From Thermomicrobiaceae bacterium (lineage in GTDB: Bacteria > Chloroflexota > Chloroflexia > Thermomicrobiales > Thermomicrobiaceae), in assembly GCA_014874455.1 (NCBI GenBank), contig JADBJL010000078.1, positions 1-52,247 on the forward strand: a DNA stretch of 52,247 nt. The letters run 5' to 3'. Below the pieces are notes generated by a model. That model had not been told where the DNA came from. It made no database searches and saw nothing but the letters and a program-made list of their open reading frames with translations. The position numbers and the translations under genes are program-made. Below, piece after piece: positions 36,921 through 44,748 of the stretch (the first letter of the stretch is position 1; each line of letters opens with the position of its first letter).

Positions 36921-38447
36921 ATGCCAAGCCGTACCTGGATCGCCCGCGCGGTCGCCGCTCTCCTGCTCGCACTGGCTGCCCTGGCACCGCCGGCTTCAGC
37001 TCGGGCCGCGACCTTCTTTGCCAACGACCAGGTGCTCGTACCACGGGGACAGACGATCGACGACGATGTCTACGTCCTGAGCGGTACAGTCACGATCGAC
37101 GGACGGGTCAGGCGGAGTGTCGTCATCGCTGGGGGCACCATCACGCTCAACGGCCAGGTCGATGGCGACGTGACGGTGGCCGGCGGGACGGTGACGCTCA
37201 ACGGCCCGGTAGGTGGCAGCGTTCGCGTCGCGGGTGGGACGGTCACGATCAACGGCCCGGTCGGGTGGGACGCGCTGGTCGCTGGCGGAGACATCACGAT
37301 CGGTTCCGGGAGCAGGATCACCAACGATGTCGTCCTCGGCGCGGGGACTGCCTCGGTCTCTGGTCGTATCGGCGGCGACCTGCGCGGGAGCGCCGCGGAG
37401 ATACGTCTCCTCGGCGAGGTGCGCGGCGACGTCGTGCTCAATGTGGACGAGCGTCTCTCACTCGGGCCGCAGGCCGAGGTCGGCGGTGACCTGATCTACC
37501 GGGCTCCGCAACAAGCCAGCATCGACCCCGGGGCGCGCATCCAGGGTCAGACACGTTTCACCCAGACAGGAGCCGCAGCCGGCGGCCAGCCGACGCTCAC
37601 CGAGCGGGCGCTCGCTTGGCTCAGCAGCCTGCTCTTGCGGCTCGCCTGGGCGCTGGTCGCTGGTACGCTGCTGGTGCTGCTGTTGCCACGACGCAGCGCT
37701 GCGATCGCCGACACGTTGCGCGAGGCTCCGCTGGCCAGCCTGCTCTGGGGCATCGCCTTGCTGATCGCCGTCCCGATCCTCGCGATCGTCCTGCTGGTCA
37801 CGGTGGTCGGCGTCCCGGCCGGGCTTCTCCTGCTCGGCTTTTACCTGGCCGCACTCTACCTGAGCCAGGTCTTCCTCGGGCTCTCTCTGGTGCGGGGTGC
37901 GGTGCCTGGCTCGTGGCGCACCGACCGGCGCCTGCCGCTCTGGCTGACGATGCTGGTCGGTACGAGCCTGGTCGTGCTGGTGCGGCTCCTCCCGCTTCCG
38001 TTCGGCATCGCCGCCTGGTGGACGGCAATCCTGAGCTTCCTGATCGCCGCCCTGGCGCTTGGAGCGATTTGGACGGACGTGACCGGCTGGGGGAAGCCGG
38101 TGCCAGCGCTGGCGCCTGCTGCAGCGCCCGTGCCGCCGTCTGTGGAACCCGAATTGCCGCCGGTTGGCGGCGTGGCCCCCACGCCGCGGGCAGCGCCGAG
38201 CCAACCCGCAGCGGCGGAAGAGGAGAGGCCGATTACCGAGCCGAGCATTACGCCGCGGCGTCCGGCTCCTGAGCAGCCTGCCACCCCGAGCGAGGCCCAG
38301 CCAGCGGCTGGCCCGGCCATGGCGGAGCCGGCGCCAGCGCCTGAGCCAGAGGGCCAGCAGCCGCCCTCGCCCGAAGCACCCGAGACTCAGCCGGTTGAGG
38401 AGACGCGTCCGCGCGAGGAGCGGCCTACGACACCACCGCCGGGCTAG
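36921..38447 (+). CDS. Bactofilin-like beta-helix membrane protein with Pro-rich tail
   Basis: A 508-residue predicted envelope protein. A signal peptide (about 1-30; AVAALLLALAALAPPASARA) precedes a beta-helix of about 16-residue repeats such as TVTIDGRVRRSVVIAG, TITLNGQVDGDVTVAG and TVTLNGPVGGSVRVAG (35-190). This is the polymer-forming bactofilin-type repeat. About five hydrophobic segments follow (220-390; e.g. LLLRLAWALVAGTLLVLLLP), then a low-complexity Pro/Ala/Glu tail (about 395-508). Bactofilins polymerise at membranes to shape cells or anchor proteins; the exported helix with a membrane part here is a related but different architecture. ATG 36921 follows GGAGTGGAGG. The folate genes downstream are unrelated in role. 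Confidence 0.8.
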   Translation: MPSRTWIARAVAALLLALAALAPPASARAATFFANDQVLVPRGQTIDDDVYVLSGTVTIDGRVRRSVVIAGGTITLNGQVDGDVTVAGGTVTLNGPVGGSVRVAGGTVTINGPVGWDALVAGGDITIGSGSRITNDVVLGAGTASVSGRIGGDLRGSAAEIRLLGEVRGDVVLNVDERLSLGPQAEVGGDLIYRAPQQASIDPGARIQGQTRFTQTGAAAGGQPTLTERALAWLSSLLLRLAWALVAGTLLVLLLPRRSAAIADTLREAPLASLLWGIALLIAVPILAIVLLVTVVGVPAGLLLLGFYLAALYLSQVFLGLSLVRGAVPGSWRTDRRLPLWLTMLVGTSLVVLVRLLPLPFGIAAWWTAILSFLIAALALGAIWTDVTGWGKPVPALAPAAAPVPPSVEPELPPVGGVAPTPRAAPSQPAAAEEERPITEPSITPRRPAPEQPATPSEAQPAAGPAMAEPAPAPEPEGQQPPSPEAPETQPVEETRPREERPTTPPPG

Positions 38448-38489
38448 CCCAGGGCCGAAGAAGAGTGGAAGGAGCAGTAGGGTCAGCTC

Positions 38490-38867
38490 ATGTCCCTGGA
38501 TGCGATCGTGCTGCAAGGGATGGTCTTCTACGGCCACCACGGAGTCCACCCGGAAGAGCAACGCCTTGGCCAGCGCTTCGTCGTCGATGTCGAGGCGCGC
38601 GGCGACCTCCGTCCTGCTGGCCAGAGCGACGACCCTGCAAGGACGGTGAGCTACAGCGACCTCTACCGTCTGGCCCGGGAGATCGTCGAGGGGCCGCCAC
38701 GTCGGCTCATCGAGACGCTGGCCGAGGAGATCGCGACCGGCGTGCTGGCGCGCTTTCCAGCGGTCGGATCGGTCACCGTCACCGTCTGGAAGCCCGGCGC
38801 GCCGATCGCCGGGAGCGTCCTCGAGCGGGTCGGCGTCCGGATTACCCGAGAGCGGGGCCAGACATGA
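38490..38867 (+). CDS. folB: Dihydroneopterin aldolase
   Basis: A 125-residue enzyme that cleaves dihydroneopterin to 6-hydroxymethyl-dihydropterin and glycolaldehyde in folate synthesis. LQGMVFYGHHGVHPEEQRLGQ is the family signature containing the active-site Glu, and ETLAEEIATGVL and WKPGAPIAG are conserved later; the Lys of WKPGAP is the catalytic lysine. It overlaps folE by four bases (ATGA), starting the folate operon folB-folE-folP-folK. Confidence 0.92.
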   Translation: MSLDAIVLQGMVFYGHHGVHPEEQRLGQRFVVDVEARGDLRPAGQSDDPARTVSYSDLYRLAREIVEGPPRRLIETLAEEIATGVLARFPAVGSVTVTVWKPGAPIAGSVLERVGVRITRERGQT

Positions 38868-39418
38868 GGCAGATCGATCGCGCTCGCCTGGAGGCAGCCG
38901 TCTGCTTGATCCTCGAGGCGATCGGGGAAGACCTGGATCGGACGGAGCTGCGGCAGACACCGCGCCGAGCGGCCGAAATGCTCGGCGAGCTGCTCGGCGG
39001 GCTGGAACTCGACCCGGCTAGCTTCCTGGCCGAGCCGCTGGCCGAGCAGCACGAGGGGTTGGTCGTCATCCGCGACATCCCCGTACGCTCGGTCTGCGAG
39101 CACCACCTGGTACCGATGGTTGGCCGGGCGCACGTTGCCTATCTCCCTGCCGGGCAGATCGTCGGCTCCGACCGCATCGTCAAGCTGGTGGACGCACTGG
39201 CCCGCCGCCCCCAGCTTCAGGAGCGACTGACGCGCCAGATCGCCGAGGTGATCGAGCGGGCGCTGCACCCGCATGGGGTCGCCGTCCAGCTCGAGCTGGA
39301 GCAGATGTGCATGACGATCCGCGGCGTTCAGGCTCGGGAGAGCCGGGTCGTCACCGCCGTCTATCACGGCGCCTTCGAGGACGACCCAGCTCTCCGCACC
39401 CTGCTCGCCTCCTGGTGA
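38864..39418 (+). CDS. folE: GTP cyclohydrolase I
   Basis: A 184-residue type I GTP cyclohydrolase, the first committed enzyme of folate synthesis, converting GTP to dihydroneopterin triphosphate. SVCEHHLVPMVGRAHVAYLP contains the zinc-binding Cys and His residues, and QMCMTIRGVQ carries the second cysteine ligand. QTPRRAAEML is the usual N-terminal helix. The start overlaps the folB stop by four bases. An open frame reading further upstream (to 38465) is a shadow of folB. Confidence 0.93.
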   Translation: MRQIDRARLEAAVCLILEAIGEDLDRTELRQTPRRAAEMLGELLGGLELDPASFLAEPLAEQHEGLVVIRDIPVRSVCEHHLVPMVGRAHVAYLPAGQIVGSDRIVKLVDALARRPQLQERLTRQIAEVIERALHPHGVAVQLELEQMCMTIRGVQARESRVVTAVYHGAFEDDPALRTLLASW

Positions 39419-39462
39419 AGGCGTGTGCGGTAGACTACTTCCGTCAATGGCGGAGGGGAACA

Positions 39463-40296
39463 ATGGCGACGACACCAGCACAGGCCGCGACCGCGCTCGA
39501 GACGTGGGAGTGGGGCAAGCGAACCTACGTGATGGGCGTCATCAACGTCACGCCCGACTCGTTCAGCGGCGACGGCCTGGCGGGGCAGCTCGACGCCATC
39601 GTCGAGCGGGCACGGGCAATGGTGGCCGCTGGGGCCGATCTGATCGACGTCGGCGGTGAGTCGACCCGGCCAGGACACCGCCCCGTGCCGGCCGAAGAGG
39701 AGCTGCGGCGGGTGATCCCAGCCATCGAGGCGTTGGCGAAAACGATCACGGTGCCGATTTCGATCGACACCTCGAAAGCGGTCGTGGCCGAGGCTGCCCT
39801 CGAGGCCGGGGCCTCGCTCATCAACGACGTGCGCGGGCTCCAGGGCGATCCGGACATGGCCCCCCTCGTCGCGCGAGCTGGCGTGCCGGTGGTCATCATG
39901 CACGACCGGAAGGTCGAGTCAGTCGAGCGGCTGATCCCAGAGATCGTGCGCGAGCTGGCGCGGCGAATCGAGCACGCGCTGGCGGCGGGCATAGCGTGGG
40001 AGAAGATCATAATCGACCCGGGTTTCGGCTTCGGGAAGACTCCCGAGCTCAACCTGCTGCTGTTGCGGCGGCTCCGCGAGCTCACGGTGCTCGGTCGGCC
40101 CATTCTGGTCGGCACCTCGCGCAAGAGCATGATCGGCCACGTCCTCGGCACCCCACCCGGTGACCGTCTGGAGGGGACAGCCGCGACGGTGACGCTCGCG
40201 ATCGCCAACGGTGCCGACATTGTGCGCGTCCACGACGTGGCGGAGATGGTTCGGGTCGTGCGGATGACCGACGCGGTCGTGCGCGGGCGATGGTGA
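39463..40296 (+). CDS. folP: Dihydropteroate synthase
   Basis: A 277-residue TIM-barrel enzyme joining hydroxymethyl-dihydropterin pyrophosphate with p-aminobenzoate; it is the sulfonamide target. VMGVINVTPDSFSGDG, DVGGESTRPGH, SLINDVRGLQ, DPGFGFGKTPELN and GTSRKSMIG are the six-motif DHPS set. ATG 39463 with GGAGGGG just upstream is chosen. The last codons overlap the folK start by seven bases. It is the third gene of the folate operon. Confidence 0.95.
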   Translation: MATTPAQAATALETWEWGKRTYVMGVINVTPDSFSGDGLAGQLDAIVERARAMVAAGADLIDVGGESTRPGHRPVPAEEELRRVIPAIEALAKTITVPISIDTSKAVVAEAALEAGASLINDVRGLQGDPDMAPLVARAGVPVVIMHDRKVESVERLIPEIVRELARRIEHALAAGIAWEKIIIDPGFGFGKTPELNLLLLRRLRELTVLGRPILVGTSRKSMIGHVLGTPPGDRLEGTAATVTLAIANGADIVRVHDVAEMVRVVRMTDAVVRGRW

Positions 40297-40799
40297 GGGC
40301 ATACATCGGGCTTGGCAGCAACCTGGGAGACCGCCTCGCTTACCTGCGCGGCGCTGTCCGGGGGATGGCCGAGGTGGGCAAGATCGTTGCCATCTCCTCG
40401 CTGTACGAGAGCTCGCCGGTCGGCTACACCGACCAGCCCTGGTTCCTCAACGCAGTGATCGCGCTCGAGACTGAGGCATCGCCTGAAAGCCTGCACCGGC
40501 ACCTGCTGAAGCTAGAGAAGGCGACCGGGCGCGAGCGGCCGTTCCCGAACGCGCCGCGCACGCTCGACCTCGACATCCTGTTCTACGGTGACCTGGTGAT
40601 CGATCGGCGCGAGCTGACGATTCCCCACCCCCGGCTGCACGAGCGAGCCTTTGTTTTGGTGCCGCTCCTGGAGATCGCGCCCGGCCTCCGGCACCCGACG
40701 CTGCACGAGACCGTCCGCGAGCTACTCGCCGCGCTCGGAGATGTCAGCGCTCAGCTCCTCCAGATCGCCGGGCCCGAATGGGCGACCGGCGAGGGCTGA
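40290..40799 (+). CDS. folK: 2-amino-4-hydroxy-6-hydroxymethyldihydropteridine pyrophosphokinase
   Basis: A 169-residue HPPK that transfers pyrophosphate from ATP to hydroxymethyl-dihydropterin. IGLGSNLGDR starts the protein and is the family opening; PWFLNAVI, RTLDLDILFYGD (metal-binding Asp pair) and PHPRLHERAFVLVPLLEI follow in the usual order. The start ATG lies inside the end of folP, so the two are coupled. It closes the operon; nothing folate-related follows. Confidence 0.95.
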   Translation: MVRAYIGLGSNLGDRLAYLRGAVRGMAEVGKIVAISSLYESSPVGYTDQPWFLNAVIALETEASPESLHRHLLKLEKATGRERPFPNAPRTLDLDILFYGDLVIDRRELTIPHPRLHERAFVLVPLLEIAPGLRHPTLHETVRELLAALGDVSAQLLQIAGPEWATGEG

Positions 40800-40953
40800 G
40801 GGCCCCGTCCGCTGAGGGGAATGTGCGGAGCAAGACAGGCATCCCCGGGCCAGGGTCTCGTCGTGACGAAACGACTCGCGAACCTATCCGGAATCGCGCG
40901 GCAGACGCGATCGAGCAGGACAATGTTCGAAACTCTGGTGCGGAGGGAGACGC

Positions 40954-42444
40954 TTGAGCGGCCAGGCAGAGCGAGAGAGAAGCGGTCTCGTCCTGGCACT
41001 CGACATCGGCACCTCGTCGGCGCGAGCAGCACTCTTCGACTCGCGCGGCGCCCGGCTGTCCGGCACGCTCGTGCGCACCTCGTATCGCCTGCGCACGACC
41101 GAAGACGGCGGCGCCGAACTCGACCCGGACGAGCTGGCACAGGTCGTTGAAGCGCTGGTCGATCAGGCAGTCGCGTTGGCGGGGGCGCAGCCGATCGATG
41201 CCGTTGCCATGGCGACCTTCTGGCATAGCTTGCTCGGTCTCGACACGAGGGGAAGGCCGACGACCGCTGTCCTGACCTGGGCTGACACGCGGGCGAGCAG
41301 AGTCGTGCCAGCGCTACGCGCCCGGCTCGATCCGGCCTCACACCACCAGCGCACCGGAGCCTACCTGCATCCGAGTTATCCGGTGGCCCGGCTCGCCTGG
41401 CTCCGCGCCGAGCACCCTGACATCTGGGAGCGAACGACGCGCTGGCTCTCCTTCGCCGAATATCTCTTTCTCCGCTGGTTCGGCCAGGCGACCTGCTCCG
41501 TCTCGATGGCCTCCGGCACCGGGCTCTTCAACCACCTGACGCTGGACTGGGATCTCCCGACGCTCGAGGCACTCGACCTGGAGCCCAAGCATCTGTCGCC
41601 GATCGGCGACGAGCCGGCGACCGGTCTGCGCCCAGACTACACCCGGCGCTGGCCAGCGCTGGGCGAGGCCGCCTGGTTCCCCGCCTGGGGCGACGGCGCG
41701 TGCAGCAACGTGGGCAGCGGGGCGGTGGGGCTCGATCGGCTCGCGCTGATGGTGGGTACCTCCGGCGCCATGCGCTTGCTCTGGGAGGGTGCGCCGCCGG
41801 AGCCCCCGTTCGGGCTGTGGCTCTACCGGCTCGACCGGCGCCGGCCTGTGCTCGGGGGCGCGCTGAGCGAGGGCGGCAACTTCATCGATTGGGTGTGCCG
41901 CCAGTTTCGCCTGCCGCCGCTGGAGTCGTTACAGGACGAGCTGGCCGCGTTTCCGCCAGGCGCCCACGGGCTGACCTGGCTACCGTTCATCGCTGGCGAG
42001 CGCAGCCCGGGCTGGGCCGGAGATGCCCGAGCAACGCTCTCTGGCGTGCACCTGGACACCACTGCACTGGAGGTGCTGCGGGCAGCGCTTGAGGCGGTGG
42101 CCTGCCGCTTCGCTCTCGTCTACCGCTTGATCCAAGAGGCCGTGCCCGGCCAGCGGCTGCTCGTCGGCAGCGGCAACGCGCTGCTCAAGAACCCGGTGTG
42201 GGTTCAGATCCTGGCCGACGCGCTCGGGCAGCCGATCGTCCTCTCGCCCGAACCGGAGGCCTCGCTCCATGGGGCGGCCCTGGTCGCACTGGAGCGTCTG
42301 GGGTCGGGGAGCCTGGAGGCGCTGGCGCGCCCCATCACGAAGGACGGCGAGCCGGTCACGCCGAACCCCGGGTATATGCTAACCTACGAGGCGATGATCG
42401 CCAGTCAGCAAGCACTGTACCGCCGCCTAGTCGAAGAGAGATAA
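40954..42444 (+). CDS. FGGY-family carbohydrate kinase, gluconokinase-like
   Basis: A 496-residue sugar kinase. LALDIGTSSARAALFDSRG is the N-terminal phosphate-binding motif, MATFWHSLLGLD and LTWADTRASRV lie in the substrate-binding part and resemble gluconokinases, and GGNFIDWVC plus VGSGNALLKNPVWVQILAD are in the C-terminal ATP domain. The sugar is not certain; gluconate or a related acid is the best guess. The start is TTG at 40954, supported by GGAGGGAG 5 bases upstream. The transporter operon that follows has its own promoter, so joint function is not implied. Confidence 0.88.
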   Translation: MSGQAERERSGLVLALDIGTSSARAALFDSRGARLSGTLVRTSYRLRTTEDGGAELDPDELAQVVEALVDQAVALAGAQPIDAVAMATFWHSLLGLDTRGRPTTAVLTWADTRASRVVPALRARLDPASHHQRTGAYLHPSYPVARLAWLRAEHPDIWERTTRWLSFAEYLFLRWFGQATCSVSMASGTGLFNHLTLDWDLPTLEALDLEPKHLSPIGDEPATGLRPDYTRRWPALGEAAWFPAWGDGACSNVGSGAVGLDRLALMVGTSGAMRLLWEGAPPEPPFGLWLYRLDRRRPVLGGALSEGGNFIDWVCRQFRLPPLESLQDELAAFPPGAHGLTWLPFIAGERSPGWAGDARATLSGVHLDTTALEVLRAALEAVACRFALVYRLIQEAVPGQRLLVGSGNALLKNPVWVQILADALGQPIVLSPEPEASLHGAALVALERLGSGSLEALARPITKDGEPVTPNPGYMLTYEAMIASQQALYRRLVEER

Positions 42445-42542
42445 CTGCCGTGGCCGACGTCGAGCATCGTTCTGCAGGTGCAGCCTCTGGCTCACGGCCG
42501 ATGCTGGAGTACTCCAGACATTCTGTTCGCTTGACGCGGCGT

Positions 42543-42584
42543 GGACGCGTCGCTCTTGACATGGGCGACGCGTCCCGTTAGAGT
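42543..42584 (+). promoter_or_regulatory. Promoter of the dpp-like operon with an operator-like inverted repeat
   Basis: TTGACA (42556-42561), a 17-base spacer and TAGAGT (42579-42584) form a strong promoter. The -35 lies in the centre of a perfect 11-bp inverted repeat, GGACGCGTCGC (42543-42553) and GCGACGCGTCC (42565-42575), whose half-sites are 22 bases apart centre to centre, two helical turns. This suggests a repressor or activator site. It could also be the terminator of the sugar-kinase gene, but no T-run follows. Confidence 0.65.
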
Positions 42585-42686
42585 GTCTTTGATTTGCTTT
42601 CATTCCTTGCGCACGTTCGTCGATCTAAGGATGGATACGGCACGATAGTCGGTTATCTGCTGCCGATAACGTCAGAAGGGGGCATA

Positions 42687-42705
42687 CCGGCTCATGGTGA
42701 GCCGG
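42687..42705 (+). other. Short hairpin in the dppB leader
   Basis: CCGGCTCATGGTGAGCCGG forms an 8-bp stem with loop TGG, about 30 bases before the dppB start. It lies between the promoter and the ribosome-binding site. It may stabilise the transcript or modulate translation; nothing more can be said. Confidence 0.4.
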
Positions 42706-42736
42706 CAAGGTGCTGAGAGGTGAACGAGGGTGAACG

Positions 42737-43747
42737 ATGGTCATTTACCTGATCGTCAGGCGATTCTTCTTCCTCGTCTTCGTCTTGCTCGGCCTCTCGC
42801 TGATCACGTTCACCCTCTCGCACGTCGTGCCCAGTGATCCTGCGCGGATGATCGCCGGCCCCCGCGCCAGCCCGGAGGCAGTCGAGAAGATCCGCAAGGA
42901 CTACGGGCTGGATCGCCCGCTCTACGAGCAGTACATCCGTTACATGTCCGGCGTCGTCCGCCTGGACTTCGGCGAGTCGCTCTCCTCGCGGCGCCCGGTG
43001 AACCAGGACTTGAAGCGCTACCTGCCGGCAACGGTCGAGCTCACGCTCTACGCTATGCTCTTCGCGGTCGTGAGCGGGATACCGCTCGGCGTCCTGTCCG
43101 CCGTGAAGCGAAACTCACTGCTCGACGCGGTCACCCGGACGGTCTCCGTACTGGGCCTCTCGATTCCGTCGTTCTGGCTGGCGTTGATGCTCCAGTTCCT
43201 CCTGTTCGCCCAGCTCGGAGTTCTGCCGGACGGCCAGCGACTGCCGATCGGGGTCAAGGAGCCGCCCACGATCACCACCTTGTACACGGTGGACGCATTG
43301 CTCAGCGGGCAGTTCGGCCTGTTCCTCACCGCACTCAAGCACCTCGCCATGCCGGCGTTCGTCCTCGGGTTCGGCTCCCTCGCCATCGTGACCCGGATGG
43401 TTCGCTCCGGGATGCTGGAAGTGCTGGGCCAGGACTATATCCGGACAGCGCGCGCGAAGGGGTTGGAGCAAAAGACGGTCGTCATCCGGCACGCGCTCAA
43501 GAATGCCTTGCTTCCGGCGGTGACCGTGATCGGCCTCCAGATCGGGCTCCTGCTCGGAGGCGCGGTGCTCGTCGAGATCATCTTCTCCTGGCCGGGGATC
43601 GGTCGCTATGCGTTTACTGCTATCCAGAACTTCGACTACAATGCCGTTATCTCGGTGACGCTGATCATCGGCTTCGCCTACGTGACTGTGAACCTGCTGG
43701 TGGACATCATGTACGTGCTCTTGGATCCGAGGATCAGGGTGGTATGA
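42737..43747 (+). CDS. dppB: ABC transporter permease, DppB/OppB family
   Basis: A 336-residue inner-membrane permease of the peptide/nickel uptake family. Six membrane helices are expected; the first (FFFLVFVLLGLSLITFTLSH) and the N-terminal VVPSDPAR.IAGPRASPE block are typical. The EAA-type cytoplasmic loop is at YIRTARAKGLEQKTVVIRHA, which contacts the ATPase. A strong promoter with an inverted repeat lies upstream. The stop overlaps dppC by four bases. The substrate (peptide, nickel or sugar) cannot be told. Confidence 0.93.
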   Translation: MVIYLIVRRFFFLVFVLLGLSLITFTLSHVVPSDPARMIAGPRASPEAVEKIRKDYGLDRPLYEQYIRYMSGVVRLDFGESLSSRRPVNQDLKRYLPATVELTLYAMLFAVVSGIPLGVLSAVKRNSLLDAVTRTVSVLGLSIPSFWLALMLQFLLFAQLGVLPDGQRLPIGVKEPPTITTLYTVDALLSGQFGLFLTALKHLAMPAFVLGFGSLAIVTRMVRSGMLEVLGQDYIRTARAKGLEQKTVVIRHALKNALLPAVTVIGLQIGLLLGGAVLVEIIFSWPGIGRYAFTAIQNFDYNAVISVTLIIGFAYVTVNLLVDIMYVLLDPRIRVV

Positions 43748-44655
43748 CGGCCGAACCAAGGACAACAGAGCAGCGGCCGCTCGTGCTGGGGCTGGCCGAG
43801 CGGGAGGTTCGGCGGCAGGGGCCGCTGGCCTGGCTCGTCGCCTTCGCGCGCCAGAGCCCGCTGAACGTGCTGGCCTTGATACTTATCCTGCTCTTTCTGT
43901 TCCTCGTCGCTTTCGGGAGCGCCCTGGCCCCGCACGACCCGGTCAAGCCGAATATCCAGGTGAAGCTCCATCCTCCCTCCAGCACCTACTGGTTCGGCAC
44001 TGATGAACTGGGACGCGACATCCTGAGCCGGGTGATGAGCGGGGCCAAGTACTCGCTCGGCATCGCGTTCATCATCCTCTCGATCGCGCTGGTGATCGGG
44101 GTGTTGGTGGGGGCGCTGGCCGGGTACCTGGGCGGCCTGGTCGATGAAGTGCTCATGCGGGTCACCGACCTGTTCCTCGCCTTCCCGGCGCTGATCCTGG
44201 CTATGGCGATCGCGGCCACCCTGGGACGCAACCTGCAGAACGTGGTCGTGGCGCTGACGGCGGTCTACTGGCCCTGGTACGCCCGGCTGGTACGCGGGCA
44301 GGTACTGGCGGTCAAGGAGCGGGAGTTCGTAGAGGCGGCCCGGGCGGTGGGGGCAAGCCCGGGGCGGGTTATGCTGCGGCACATCCTGCCCAACACGATG
44401 GCGCCGGTGATCGTCCAGCTCACCATCGACGTCGGCTATGCGGTGCTGGCTACGGCCGGACTCTCGTTCCTGGGGCTGGGGGCACAGCCGCCGCTGCCCG
44501 AGTGGGGCACCATGATTGCGGGGGCGCGCACCTTCTTCCGCGAGGCCTGGTGGTATATCAGCTTTCCCGGCCTGGCGCTGACCTTGACGGTCGTCGGTTT
44601 CAACCTGCTAGGGGACGGGCTGCGCGACTATTTCGACCCACGTAGCCGGCAGTGA
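43744..44655 (+). CDS. dppC: ABC transporter permease, DppC/OppC family
   Basis: A 303-residue partner permease to DppB. It begins with a short cytoplasmic tail, one membrane helix (NVLALILILLFLFLVAFGSA), then WFGTDELGRDILSRVMSGAK, the standard DppC segment. The EAA loop is REFVEAARAVGASPGRVMLR. The C terminus LLGDGLRDYFDPRS is diagnostic of the family. It starts within the dppB stop codon (ATGA), so the two subunits are made in equal amounts. The substrate-binding protein gene follows after about 90 bases. Confidence 0.94.
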   Translation: MTAEPRTTEQRPLVLGLAEREVRRQGPLAWLVAFARQSPLNVLALILILLFLFLVAFGSALAPHDPVKPNIQVKLHPPSSTYWFGTDELGRDILSRVMSGAKYSLGIAFIILSIALVIGVLVGALAGYLGGLVDEVLMRVTDLFLAFPALILAMAIAATLGRNLQNVVVALTAVYWPWYARLVRGQVLAVKEREFVEAARAVGASPGRVMLRHILPNTMAPVIVQLTIDVGYAVLATAGLSFLGLGAQPPLPEWGTMIAGARTFFREAWWYISFPGLALTLTVVGFNLLGDGLRDYFDPRSRQ

Positions 44656-44748
44656 GACGGGGGAGCCAGTGGAAAGGAGCAGCACGACTCAATCCAGCAT
44701 AGAGGCAACACAGGGCGTGACGAGAGCGAGTAAAGGAGGAGGAGCACG

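Noticed and set aside
37458-38960. Minus-strand open frame of 500 residues
   Set aside because: Shadow of the beta-helix protein's membrane region and Pro-rich tail and of folB; Arg/Pro-rich without motifs.
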